64,000 bases of DNA from Vicinamibacterales bacterium (lineage in GTDB: Bacteria > Acidobacteriota > Vicinamibacteria > Vicinamibacterales > JAKQTR01), in contig JALOKU010000007.1 of the NCBI GenBank assembly GCA_025456345.1, positions 1-64,000 on the forward strand. Reading direction: 5' to 3'. The notes beneath the pieces were generated by a model that saw only the letters and a program-made list of their open reading frames with translations, had not been told where the DNA came from and ran no database searches. This document shows positions 16,229 to 27,423 of this stretch, one piece after another. Each line of letters begins with the position of its first letter. The stretch's first letter is position 1. A program made the translations under genes and the position numbers.

Positions 16229-17674
16229 ATGAGATGCCTGGCCGTCTGCCACAGTGAGCTGGTCATCAGGACGCTGGCACAGGTCCTGCCGCCCAGTTTT
16301 GACGTCGACTTTCTCGTCGAGAGCCGGCCGCTCGCGAGGCGTCTTCACGACGCGGGCCTCGCCGTCGCCGCCGGCGACCCGCGAAAGACCGAGACCTACC
16401 TGAAGGCCGACCTCTCGGCCAACACCTGCGTCATCGTCGAAGACGGCGGCCGCAAGAGCCCCACTCGCATCCTGCAGGCGTTGCGCGACGCGGGCGGCGC
16501 GCTCGTGTACCTGATGGGCATGCCGACCGGAAAGGCCACCGCCGGCAACGGGAAGCAGAACGAGCAGCTGCGGGCGAAGTACCCCGAACTGGCATTCCTG
16601 CCCCTCGCAGACCTCATCGCCGCGCCGCTGATCACCGAGATCAGCCGGTCGATGACCAGGGCCCGCGTGCAGCAGTTCCAGCGGTACTTCAACGACGCCG
16701 ACAAGGTGCTGATCCTGCTGCACAACGACCCCGACCCGGACGCCATGGCCTCAGGCCTGGCCCTGCGCAACCTGCTCCGGCGGACCAAGGCCACGGCCAT
16801 CATCGGCGCCTTCCAGGGCGTCACCAGGCCCGAGAACCTCCGCATGGTGAACCTGCTCGACATTCACGTCGATCCGATCACCTCGGCGGACCTCGCCGGC
16901 TTCGACCGGATCGCCATGGTGGACGTCCAGCCTCACTACTTCGCGGGGCTCATCGACAAAGTCGATCTCGTGATCGATCACCACCCGGCCCAGACCGGCT
17001 ACAGCGCGGTGTTCAGGGACATCCGACCGGACTACGGATCGACCTGCACCATCCTCACCGAGCACCTGCGGGCCGTCGACGTGAACATCTCCGAGCGCAC
17101 GGCCACGGCCATGCTCTACGCGATCAAGTCGGACACGCTGTTCTTCAACCGGCAGGCCAACGCCGTCGACCTCGACGCGTTCTCGTACCTCTATCCGCTG
17201 GCCGACGCCGCGATGATCCGCAAGATGGAGGGCACCGAGCTCACCTTCGACCGCCTCGAGTACGTCACCAGGGCCCAGCAGACCGGGTCGACGACCGAGC
17301 AGGTGTTCTGCGCGTTCCTCGGCCGCACGCCCCGCGAGGACTTCATCCCCTACGTGGCGGACTTCTTCCTGCAGGTCGAGGACGTGAAGTGGACGATGAT
17401 CTCGGGCATCGTCGGCGACACGCTGGTGGTGTCGGTCCGGAATCTGGGCTATACCCGCAACGCCGGCGAGATGGTGCGAAAACTGTTCGCCGAGGTGGGC
17501 AGCGCCGGCGGCCATCGGGCCATGGCCAAGGCCGTGATGCCGCTGCACGCCTTTCGCGAGAAGTACGGCCTCTTCTCCGACGATGCGATCAACTTGACGA
17601 TCAAGAACCTGGCGCTGCAGTACCTGCGCGAGCATGCCGCCAGCGACAGGAAGAAAGACGCCCCTAAATCGTAG
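16229..17674 (+). CDS. DHH/DHHA1 phosphoesterase with N-terminal RCK-like domain
   Basis: This 481-residue protein starts at ATG 16229. The N-terminus (about 1-130) resembles a TrkA-N/RCK Rossmann domain (AVCHSELVIRTLAQVLPP, TCVIVEDGGRKSP). The DHH domain (about 150-330) has motif I LLHNDPDPDAMAS, motif II MVDVQPHY and motif III VIDHHPAQ, the Mn-binding residues of the NrnA/RecJ superfamily. A DHHA1-type C-terminal domain includes GSAGGHRAMAKAVMPL, the GG-H substrate motif. The likely reaction is hydrolysis of short oligonucleotides, pAp or cyclic-dinucleotide-derived linear dinucleotides. The RCK-like domain could add ligand control. Its end overlaps the convergent patatin-like gene by 11 bases. 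Confidence 0.85.
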   Translation: MRCLAVCHSELVIRTLAQVLPPSFDVDFLVESRPLARRLHDAGLAVAAGDPRKTETYLKADLSANTCVIVEDGGRKSPTRILQALRDAGGALVYLMGMPTGKATAGNGKQNEQLRAKYPELAFLPLADLIAAPLITEISRSMTRARVQQFQRYFNDADKVLILLHNDPDPDAMASGLALRNLLRRTKATAIIGAFQGVTRPENLRMVNLLDIHVDPITSADLAGFDRIAMVDVQPHYFAGLIDKVDLVIDHHPAQTGYSAVFRDIRPDYGSTCTILTEHLRAVDVNISERTATAMLYAIKSDTLFFNRQANAVDLDAFSYLYPLADAAMIRKMEGTELTFDRLEYVTRAQQTGSTTEQVFCAFLGRTPREDFIPYVADFFLQVEDVKWTMISGIVGDTLVVSVRNLGYTRNAGEMVRKLFAEVGSAGGHRAMAKAVMPLHAFREKYGLFSDDAINLTIKNLALQYLREHAASDRKKDAPKS

Positions 17675-19064
17675 GATCGGCCCCGCCCACCACCGGCTCG
17701 ATGAACTGGCGGTACGCGTCGGCGTAGCCCTGCTCGATCGATTCGGCCAGGAGCTGGACGCGATCCGACCGCTCGTCGTACGTCCCGATCAGGTCGAGCG
17801 GGCCGAGCGGGTTGTAGTCCGGGCAGATCGTGAGGACGCGGCGGAACGCCGGCGCCGCGGCCTTGACGGCGTCGCGGACCGAGGCGGCCCCTTCGGAGGC
17901 CAGCCACGCCCCGATCCGGCCCCGGCCGTCGAGGCGGAGGTCGGTGAGGGTGTGCGGGTCGCGGTCGGCCGTCGCTGCCGACACCACGATGACCTGCTCG
18001 GCGCCGGCGGCCTGGACCTCCTCGAGCAGCCGGGCGATGGCACCCGGCCGATCGCACCAGCGGTGCGTCTCGCCGCGCCAGTAACTGTCAGCCGGGAACG
18101 TCACGGGCCAGGGCTCGGTGACCACCGGGAGGCACAACGCGCCCGCCAGCACGTCGGTCGCGAGGTCCCGTTCCGCGCCCGCCAGGTCGAGCGTCTCGCC
18201 AGCCCGCTCCGGAGCCGCCGCCACTCCTGCGGCCCGGCGGCCGAAGAACGCGCGGCGGTAAGGCTCGGTCAACGCCGCCATGACAATGTCCCGGCGCGTA
18301 TCCAGGTCGTGCACGAGAACGAGCAGTTCGCGGAACCCGGGCTGGCCCAGGCCCTCGGTGAGCAGTTCCGCATATCGGCTCGACAAGTCGGCCGCATCCG
18401 GCCGCGGCGCGCGCGCGCCGCCGGTGATGAGACGCCACAGCGCGGTGTGCCAGTAGGCGACGACGGCCCCGTGGTCGACCGGCGCCCCGAACACCCGCCA
18501 CCAGAACTTCCCTCGCTCCCGCGTTCGCCCGGCAATCCGGCCGCGACAGGCCGCGACGGCGAGGGCCGCGAGCACGGCGGCGGCCAGCAGCAGCGACGCC
18601 CGCGGCACCCACGACGCCAGCCCGCCCGCCGAGAAGGCGTCGCGCACGAACGCCGCGTAGGCGTCCGCCAGCGTGCGCCCCGCGTCGAGTCCCGCAAGGC
18701 CCAACAGCAGCGACGCCGGGTACACGACCAGGCCACCGGCGAGACCGGCGAGCGGGACGAGCACCAGGGCCAGGGCCGCGGCGCCAGCCCAGCCGAGGGC
18801 GCGCAGCGCGGGGCGCCAGGCGTAGAAGCCCGCGACGGCCTTCTGCCGCCAGAACCCCTCCTCGCCCCAGAGGGCGGGGCCCCCCTCAATGGCGGTGAAC
18901 AGGGCGCCGATGGCGCCGGCGCCGTGCCCCGCGACCACGTCGATCCTGACGCCGGCTTCGGCCAGCGCCCGGAGGACGCCCGCATGGTACGCGCCGGACG
19001 TCCCGGTGCCCGAGAGCACCAGGGCCGTGCGATGCTTCGATGAGTAGGGCTCCCGCCCGGCCAT
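17664..19064 (-). CDS. Patatin-like membrane protein lacking the catalytic Ser
   Basis: This 466-residue protein opens like a patatin phospholipase (ALVLSGTGTSGAYHAGVLRA: the Gly-rich oxyanion segment). The nucleophile elbow, normally GxSxG, reads GHGAGAIGAL, so the Ser is Gly. A clear DGG/DGA dyad motif is also not visible. Two strongly hydrophobic stretches (about 92-130 and 150-180) suggest membrane association in the middle of the protein. The C-terminal part contains EQVIVVSAATADRDP. I infer a non-hydrolytic patatin homologue. The ATG at 19064 shares its A with the greA stop (TGATG); a GTG one codon upstream is an alternative start. Confidence 0.65.
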   Translation of the reverse strand: MAGREPYSSKHRTALVLSGTGTSGAYHAGVLRALAEAGVRIDVVAGHGAGAIGALFTAIEGGPALWGEEGFWRQKAVAGFYAWRPALRALGWAGAAALALVLVPLAGLAGGLVVYPASLLLGLAGLDAGRTLADAYAAFVRDAFSAGGLASWVPRASLLLAAAVLAALAVAACRGRIAGRTRERGKFWWRVFGAPVDHGAVVAYWHTALWRLITGGARAPRPDAADLSSRYAELLTEGLGQPGFRELLVLVHDLDTRRDIVMAALTEPYRRAFFGRRAAGVAAAPERAGETLDLAGAERDLATDVLAGALCLPVVTEPWPVTFPADSYWRGETHRWCDRPGAIARLLEEVQAAGAEQVIVVSAATADRDPHTLTDLRLDGRGRIGAWLASEGAASVRDAVKAAAPAFRRVLTICPDYNPLGPLDLIGTYDERSDRVQLLAESIEQGYADAYRQFIEPVVGGADPTI

Positions 19065-19531
19065 CACTCGTCGTGTATCGTGCTGAGGCTGATCATCTCG
19101 AACCGGCGCACGCCGGTCGGAGTGGGGACGGTGATCTCGTCACCCGCCTGCTTCCCGACAATGGCCTTGCCGATCGGCGAGCTGGTGGAAATCAGGCCCT
19201 TCGTGGCGTCGGCGTCCTCGGGCATGACGAGCTGGTAGCTGATGAGCGAGAGGTTGCCGTCCTCGCGGAGCTTCACGGTCGACCCGAACGCGGCCCGGTC
19301 GGTCGGGAGCCGGTCGAGGTTCATCATCGAGATCTCGGCCATCCGCTTGCGGAGCATGGCGACGCGGGCGTGCACGAAGGTCTGCCGCTCCTTGGCCGCC
19401 TGGTACTCGGCGTTCTCGCTCAGGTCGCCCAGCTCCCGGGCGCGCTGAATCTCCTTTGGCAGTTCGGTCCGGAGCTCGCGCTCGAGCCCGTTGGCTTCGT
19501 CTTCGAGTCGTTTCAGAATCCGCGCCTTCAT
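19064..19531 (-). CDS. greA: Transcription elongation factor GreA
   Basis: This 155-residue factor rescues backtracked RNA polymerase by stimulating transcript cleavage. The N-terminal coiled coil (about 1-75) carries the tip motif GDLSENAEYQAAKERQ with the acidic D and E that enter the secondary channel. The C-terminal FKBP-like domain contains SPIGKAIVGKQAGDEITV. I start at ATG 19531, which gives normal family length. It is coupled to the patatin-like gene and divergent from the rRNA methyltransferase gene. Confidence 0.93.
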   Translation of the reverse strand: MKARILKRLEDEANGLERELRTELPKEIQRARELGDLSENAEYQAAKERQTFVHARVAMLRKRMAEISMMNLDRLPTDRAAFGSTVKLREDGNLSLISYQLVMPEDADATKGLISTSSPIGKAIVGKQAGDEITVPTPTGVRRFEMISLSTIHDE

Positions 19532-19655
19532 GCATCCGTCTCCGTCTGCGCCGCCCGCTGTCCCGTTGCGCCTTCCAGCCGATGGGCCAAACTTCGAGTC
19601 TAGCATATCTGGTATCCTCGTCTGGACGCCTGGACGCCCCGCGAAGCGAGCCGCC

Positions 19656-20465
19656 GTGATAACCATTTCGAGCCGCCACAACCCGTTCGTGCAGCAGTGC
19701 CGGGACCTGGCCCGGAAGCGGGACGCCCGGACCGGCGCCGTGCTGCTCGACGGGCTGCACCTGCTCTCGGACGCGCTGGCGTCCGGCGTCGCCGTGACGG
19801 CCGCCGCCGCCCCCGAGGCGTTCTGGCAGAGCCCGGTTGGCGCTCCCCTGGCGGGCGCGCTGGCGTCGGGGGGCGCCCTCCTCTACGCCGCGGGTCCCGC
19901 CGTGCTCGAAGCGGCCAGCCCCGTGAAGGCCCCGACGGGCATCGTCGCCATCGCGCGCTGGCAGCCGGCCGACGTCGGCGCGGTACTGGCGGCGCAGCCG
20001 GCCCTCATCGTCTGCGCGGTCCACGTGCAGGATCCCGGGAACACCGGGGCGATCATTCGCGCCGCGGATGCCGCAGGAGCGACCGGCGTCATCATCACGG
20101 CGGGATCGGCGGACCCGTTCGGCTGGAAGGCCCTCCGTGGATCGATGGGGAGCGTCTTCAGGCTGCCGGTCGCCGCGGGAGCCCAGGTGGACGCCGTGTG
20201 CCGGCAGGCCCGGGACAGGGGCGTGCGGGTGTTCTCGACATCGCCGTGCGGCGGGAGGCCGCTTCACGACGTCGACCTCGCCGGCCCCGCCCTGATTCTG
20301 GTCGGCGGCGAAGGCGCAGGCCTGCCCGGGCACATCCAGGCGTCCGCCGACGCGCTGATCACGATTCCGATGCGCCAGCCGGTCGAATCGCTGAATGTCG
20401 CCGTCGCGGCGGGCGTGCTGCTCTACGAGGCGTACCGCCAACGGCACGCGGGGGCGCGGTCATGA
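19656..20465 (+). CDS. SpoU/TrmH-family RNA 2'-O-methyltransferase
   Basis: This 269-residue protein starts at GTG 19656 (VITISSRHNPFVQQCRDLAR, matching the usual substrate-binding N-terminal domain opening). The SPOUT domain (about 120-265) has motif 1 VQDPGNTGAIIRAADAAGA, motif 2 LILVGGEGAGLP and motif 3 IPMRQPVESLNVAVAAGVLL, which form the trefoil-knot AdoMet site. The likely substrate is a 23S rRNA or tRNA ribose; the precise site is unknown. The stop overlaps rarA as ATGA. Confidence 0.9.
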   Translation: MITISSRHNPFVQQCRDLARKRDARTGAVLLDGLHLLSDALASGVAVTAAAAPEAFWQSPVGAPLAGALASGGALLYAAGPAVLEAASPVKAPTGIVAIARWQPADVGAVLAAQPALIVCAVHVQDPGNTGAIIRAADAAGATGVIITAGSADPFGWKALRGSMGSVFRLPVAAGAQVDAVCRQARDRGVRVFSTSPCGGRPLHDVDLAGPALILVGGEGAGLPGHIQASADALITIPMRQPVESLNVAVAAGVLLYEAYRQRHAGARS

Positions 20466-21799
20466 CGCATCCCGGCCTGTTCGACGAGCCCGGCGGCAGG
20501 GCCGACCGCGGCCGGGTGCCGCTCGCCGAACGGATGCGCCCGCGGACCTTCGACCAGTACGTGGGCCAGCAGGACCTGCTGGCGCCCGGGAAGCCGCTGC
20601 GCGAAGCCATCGAACGCGACCTGCTGCAATCGGTCATCCTCTGGGGGCCGCCGGGCACGGGCAAGACCAGCCTCGCCAGGCTGATTGCCGACACGACCCA
20701 GGCGCAATTCATCGCCTTCTCGGCGGTGCTGGCCGGCATCAAGGAAATCCGCGAGGTGATGGCCGAGGCCGAGCGTTCGCGGCGTTCCCGCGGCCGCCGC
20801 ACCATCCTCTTCATCGACGAGATTCACCGGTTCAACAAGGCCCAGCAGGATGCCTTCCTGCCGCGGGTCGAGTCGGGCGACATCATCCTCATCGGCGCGA
20901 CGACGGAGAACCCGTCGTTCGAGGTCAACGCGCCCCTGCTCTCGCGGTCGCAGGTGTTCGTGCTGAACCCGCTCTCCGAGGCCGACACGGCGACGATCCT
21001 GCGGCGCGCGCTCGCGGACGTCGAGCAGGGCCTCGGCGGCCTGCCCCTTGCCGTCACCGAGGACGCCGTGCTCGGCATCGCGCGGTACGCGAACGGCGAC
21101 GGGCGCGTGGCCCTCAACCTGCTCGAGTTCGCGGCCGCGTCGGCACCGTCGGCGGGCGGCGTGGCGCAGGTCGACGCGGCGTTCCTCAAGCAGTCGATCG
21201 AACGCCGGGCCCTGCTGTACGACAAGACGGGCGAAGAGCACTACAACCTGATCTCCGCCCTGCACAAATCCATGCGCAACAGCGACCCCGATGCGGCCGT
21301 CTACTGGCTCGCGCGCATGCTGGAAGCCGGCGAGGACCCGCTCTACATCGCCAGGCGCCTGGTCCGGTTCGCGTCGGAAGACGTCGGCAACGCCGACCCG
21401 CAGGCGCTCACGGTGGCCGTCGCGGCCAAGGAGGCGTGCCACTTCATCGGCATGCCGGAGGGCAACACGGCGCTCACCCAGGCGGTCACGTATCTGGCGA
21501 CGGCGCCGAAGAGCAACGCCGTCTACAAGGCCTACCTGCGGGCCGCCGGGGACGCGCACAGCGACCGTGCCGAGCCCGTGCCCCTCCATCTCCGCAATGC
21601 GCCGACGACGTTGATGAAGCAGCTGGAGTACGGGAAGGACTACCAGTACGCCCACGATGAGGCCGACGCGGTGACCGGCATGGACTGCCTGCCGCCGAAC
21701 CTCGCCGGGCGCAAGTACTACGAGCCGACCGAGCGGGGCTTCGAGAAGGAAATCAAGCGCCGCCTCGACGGCTGGGCCGCGATCCGCAAACGGCGCTAG
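20462..21799 (+). CDS. rarA: Replication-associated recombination protein A (RarA/MgsA)
   Basis: This 445-residue AAA+ ATPase of the clamp-loader-like WRNIP1/RarA family acts at stalled replication forks. Motifs: RMRPRTFDQYVGQQ at the N-terminus, Walker A GPPGTGKTS, Walker B ILFIDEIHRFNKAQQD, sensor 1 GATTENPSFEVN, and sensor 2/arginine region LLSRSQVF. The C-terminal helical tetramerisation part contains DPDAAVYWLARMLEAGEDP and the YLP-type ending. It is co-translated with the RNA methyltransferase upstream and overlaps mutL convergently by four bases. Confidence 0.95.
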   Translation: MTHPGLFDEPGGRADRGRVPLAERMRPRTFDQYVGQQDLLAPGKPLREAIERDLLQSVILWGPPGTGKTSLARLIADTTQAQFIAFSAVLAGIKEIREVMAEAERSRRSRGRRTILFIDEIHRFNKAQQDAFLPRVESGDIILIGATTENPSFEVNAPLLSRSQVFVLNPLSEADTATILRRALADVEQGLGGLPLAVTEDAVLGIARYANGDGRVALNLLEFAAASAPSAGGVAQVDAAFLKQSIERRALLYDKTGEEHYNLISALHKSMRNSDPDAAVYWLARMLEAGEDPLYIARRLVRFASEDVGNADPQALTVAVAAKEACHFIGMPEGNTALTQAVTYLATAPKSNAVYKAYLRAAGDAHSDRAEPVPLHLRNAPTTLMKQLEYGKDYQYAHDEADAVTGMDCLPPNLAGRKYYEPTERGFEKEIKRRLDGWAAIRKRR

Positions 21800-23583
21800 A
21801 TGCGCTGAAAGTTCTTCTCGACTTCCCGGCGCGAGATCCGCAGCATCACCGGCCGGCCGTGCGGGCAGACCGTGGAGTAGGCGGTCAACCGCAACTCTTC
21901 GAGGATGTGCGCCATCTTCTCATGGGTCAGCGGATCGTTCGCCTTGACGGCCGCGTGGCAGGCCATGGTGGCGGCCATGTTCTTGAGGTGCTCGTGGACC
22001 GGCGCGGCCCCGCCCAGGCCCTCGAGGTCCTCGGCCAGCGCCTTCAGCGCGGCCATCCCCTGCTCCCGGCTCAGTAACGCCGGCATGGCGTCGATGCGGA
22101 CGCTGCCTGCGCCGAACTCGTCGACCTCGAACCCGCACCGGCGCAGCTGGTCCCCGTGGGAGTGCAACGCGCTGCAGGCGGCTGGCGGCATCTCCATGAT
22201 GATCGGGGTCAGCAGGCGCTGGCTCTCGAGCGCGCCGGCGGTCAACCGCGCCGAGATGCGCTCGTACAGCACCCGCTCGTGCGCCACGTGCTGGTCGATG
22301 ATGGCCACCCCGTCGTCGTCCACCGCGATGATGAAGGTGCTCCGGAACTGGCCGAGCGGGATGAGCGGCTTCAGGGCGATCTCCGCCAGCGAGCCTGCCG
22401 GGAAGACGCCCGGGGCCGCCGCCGCGCCCGGCAGGCCCGCCATGGGGGGCGGCTGCAGGGCGGGCATCCCGACCTGCGCGCCTTGCCCCTGCGCGCCCCA
22501 GGCCGCCGCGGGCTGCCACCCGGACAGCAGGCTCGGCAGCCCGACGTTGACGGCGCCGGGCTCAGTTGCGGCCGGGGGCGCCAGCCTCAGCTCCGGCGCG
22601 CCGCCGCCGCCGATGGCATCCTGAACCGCCCGCCGCACGACTTCGTGCACCAGCGACTGGTGCCTGAAGCGCACCTCGGCCTTGGTCGGGTGGACGTTGA
22701 CGTCAACGGCGTCGGGCGGCATCTCGATGAAGAGGTGCGCCTCGGGGCTGCGCTCGCGGGCGGTGGCCGCGGCGTACGCATCGATGACCGCGTGCGCGAT
22801 GGTCCGGTCCTTCACGATGCGGCCGTTCACGAAGTACTGCTGCACGCCGCGCGTGGGGCCCTGGTCAGCCAGCGCCGCCACGTAGCCCCGGATGCGCAGG
22901 CCGCCGGCGTCTTTTGCGACGGGCACCAGGTCCGGCCGCTCGCCGTAGAGCTGGTAGAAGCGGTCCTGCAGGCTCGAAGCCGGCGTGCAGCGAAGGAGCT
23001 GCCGCGGCCCGCTCATCAGCGTGAATCCGATCGCCGGGTACGCCAGCGCCAGCTGCGTCGCCATGCGCGACACCTGGGTGGTCTCGGCCACGTCCGATTT
23101 CAGGAACTTCCGGCGCGCGGGCAGGTTGTAGAAGAGGTCGCCGACCTCGGCAATCGTGCCAGGCGCCATGCCCGCCTCGGTGACCGATGCCACGATGCCG
23201 CCGTTCACCCGGATCTCCGTGCCGCTTTCCGCCTCCCGGCGGCGGGTCCGGAGCATGAAGTGGGACACGGAGGCGATACTTGGCAGCGCCTCGCCGCGGA
23301 ACCCCATCGTCCGAATCGCTTCGAGGTCCTCGGCGCGGGCGATCTTGCTGGTCGCATGGCGCTCGAGCGCGAGGCGCGCGTCGGACGGGTCCATGCCCTC
23401 CCCGTCGTCCTCCACCCGGATCAGTTTCTTGCCGCCCATCTCGACGAGGATGCTGATGCGCGTCGCGCCGGCGTCGACGGCGTTCTCGACGAGTTCCTTC
23501 ACGACCGACGCCGGGCGCTCCACCACCTCGCCGGCGGCGATCTGGTTGGCGAGTTCGGGCGGGAGCTGGCGGATCTTCCCCAT
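21796..23583 (-). CDS. mutL: DNA mismatch repair protein MutL
   Basis: This 595-residue protein links MutS recognition to strand incision. The N-terminal GHKL ATPase (about 1-330) has VVERPASVVKELVENAVDAG, DDGEGM, and TMGFRGEALPSIASVS. After a Pro/Gly/Ala-rich linker (about 350-395), the C-terminal dimerisation domain carries DQHVAHERVLYE, close to the DQHA(X)2E(X)4E nuclease motif with Val for Ala, plus ACHAAVKA and CPHGRPVMLRI. MutL here is therefore probably an endonuclease, as in bacteria without MutH. It is the last gene of the minus-strand housekeeping series. Confidence 0.95.
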   Translation of the reverse strand: MGKIRQLPPELANQIAAGEVVERPASVVKELVENAVDAGATRISILVEMGGKKLIRVEDDGEGMDPSDARLALERHATSKIARAEDLEAIRTMGFRGEALPSIASVSHFMLRTRRREAESGTEIRVNGGIVASVTEAGMAPGTIAEVGDLFYNLPARRKFLKSDVAETTQVSRMATQLALAYPAIGFTLMSGPRQLLRCTPASSLQDRFYQLYGERPDLVPVAKDAGGLRIRGYVAALADQGPTRGVQQYFVNGRIVKDRTIAHAVIDAYAAATARERSPEAHLFIEMPPDAVDVNVHPTKAEVRFRHQSLVHEVVRRAVQDAIGGGGAPELRLAPPAATEPGAVNVGLPSLLSGWQPAAAWGAQGQGAQVGMPALQPPPMAGLPGAAAAPGVFPAGSLAEIALKPLIPLGQFRSTFIIAVDDDGVAIIDQHVAHERVLYERISARLTAGALESQRLLTPIIMEMPPAACSALHSHGDQLRRCGFEVDEFGAGSVRIDAMPALLSREQGMAALKALAEDLEGLGGAAPVHEHLKNMAATMACHAAVKANDPLTHEKMAHILEELRLTAYSTVCPHGRPVMLRISRREVEKNFQRI

Positions 23584-23589
23584 GGGCGG

Positions 23590-24558
23590 TTACAGCCAGT
23601 GCCGGCGGCGGAAGAACCAGACCAGCAGGCCGGACATGGTCGCCATGATGCCGAGGATCCACCAGAACTGGACGTGTTCGCCGCCGGGGAAACGCACGAG
23701 GGGCACGTTCATCCCGTACATCCCGGTCAGCACCGTCATCGGCATGAAGATGACCGAGAAGATCGTCAGGAACTTCATGACCTCGTTGAGGCGGTTCGAG
23801 ACGTTCGACAGGTGGGCTTCGAGGATGGCGGAGAGCCGATCATGGTACAGGAGCGCATCGTCCGAGATGCGGACGACGTGATCGTAGACGTCCCGGAAAC
23901 GGTACGCGATCTCCTCCGAGATCTGCGGGAACTCCCGCCGGCCCAGCCGGCCCAGCACGTCGCGCTGCGGGAGGATGATGCGGCGCAGCGAGGCGACATC
24001 CCGCTTCAGATCGAGGATCTCCTGGTTGGTCGCCCGCGATTCCCCGACGTCGAACACGGTCTCTTCGAGCTGATCGATCCGCTCCTCCAGCTTGTCCACT
24101 TCGGGCCGGTAATGATCCACCATCGTGTCGACAATGCGGTGCATCAGCGCCATCGGGCCCTCGCCCATCGTCCGGGCATTGCGCTCGCACAGCGCCTGCA
24201 TCTCCGGAATCGACCGCGACGTCCCGTCCGTCACCGTCACGAGGTAGTTCGGCCCGGCGAAGAAGTCGGCGTCGTGCGTGGCGAACTCGTGCTGGGAGGC
24301 CTTGAAATCGATGCCGTGGAGGATGACGTAGAGGTACCCGTCGTAGGCTTCCAGCTTGGGATGGTGGACCTCCGCGAGGGCGTCCTCGACGGCGAGCTCG
24401 TGGAACCTGAACGTGTCGGCGAGGAGGCGCGACTCCTCGGGCGTCGGCGCCGCGATGTCCACCCACATCGTGACGCCGGCCCCCTCGTCCAGCCAGGCGG
24501 GATCGACAGTTTCGGCCCGTGTTGTCCTGCCGTCGCGGTAGACGAGGATCGTGACCAT
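23590..24558 (-). CDS. corA: CorA-family Mg2+/Co2+ transporter
   Basis: This 322-residue protein has a large cytoplasmic N-terminal domain (about 1-255) with the long helical stalk (YRPEVDKLEERIDQLEETVF). Two C-terminal membrane helices follow. The first ends in the selectivity motif GMYGMN (about residue 280), and the second is FWWILGIMATMSGLLVWFF, with a basic tail RRRHWL. The pentamer conducts Mg2+ down its gradient. It starts 6 bases before mutL ends its own leader and shares strand and direction with ppdK upstream, from which it is separated by a strong hairpin. Confidence 0.93.
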   Translation of the reverse strand: MVTILVYRDGRTTRAETVDPAWLDEGAGVTMWVDIAAPTPEESRLLADTFRFHELAVEDALAEVHHPKLEAYDGYLYVILHGIDFKASQHEFATHDADFFAGPNYLVTVTDGTSRSIPEMQALCERNARTMGEGPMALMHRIVDTMVDHYRPEVDKLEERIDQLEETVFDVGESRATNQEILDLKRDVASLRRIILPQRDVLGRLGRREFPQISEEIAYRFRDVYDHVVRISDDALLYHDRLSAILEAHLSNVSNRLNEVMKFLTIFSVIFMPMTVLTGMYGMNVPLVRFPGGEHVQFWWILGIMATMSGLLVWFFRRRHWL

Positions 24559-24572
24559 GGTTGGGCCGATCT

Positions 24573-24599
24573 GCGGGGCCGGCCCGAAGCCGGCCCCGC
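24573..24599 (-). terminator. GC-rich perfect hairpin downstream of ppdK
   Basis: Arms GCGGGGCCGGC (24573-24583) and GCCGGCCCCGC (24589-24599) pair perfectly over 11 bases around a CCGAA loop. There is no U-tract on the minus strand, so it is a hairpin-type or Rho-assisted terminator or an RNA 3'-end stabiliser. Confidence 0.65.
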
Positions 24600-24617
24600 G
24601 TGGTTTGCAGCGTGACG

Positions 24618-24654
24618 GACTAGCGCCCAGCCCCTAGTCCCCAGCCCCCAGGCG
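24618..24654. repeat. Low-complexity CTAG/CCCC word tract after the ppdK stop
   Basis: The sequence immediately after the ppdK stop is made of variants of ACTAGCGCCCAGCCCC and CTAGTCCCCAGCCCCCA. Related words recur at 39072-39116 and 39231-39259. Confidence 0.6.
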
Positions 24655-27397
<2,743 letters not shown>

Positions 27398-27423
27398 CTG
27401 TCCTTTGACTCCGTCTGTAGTTA

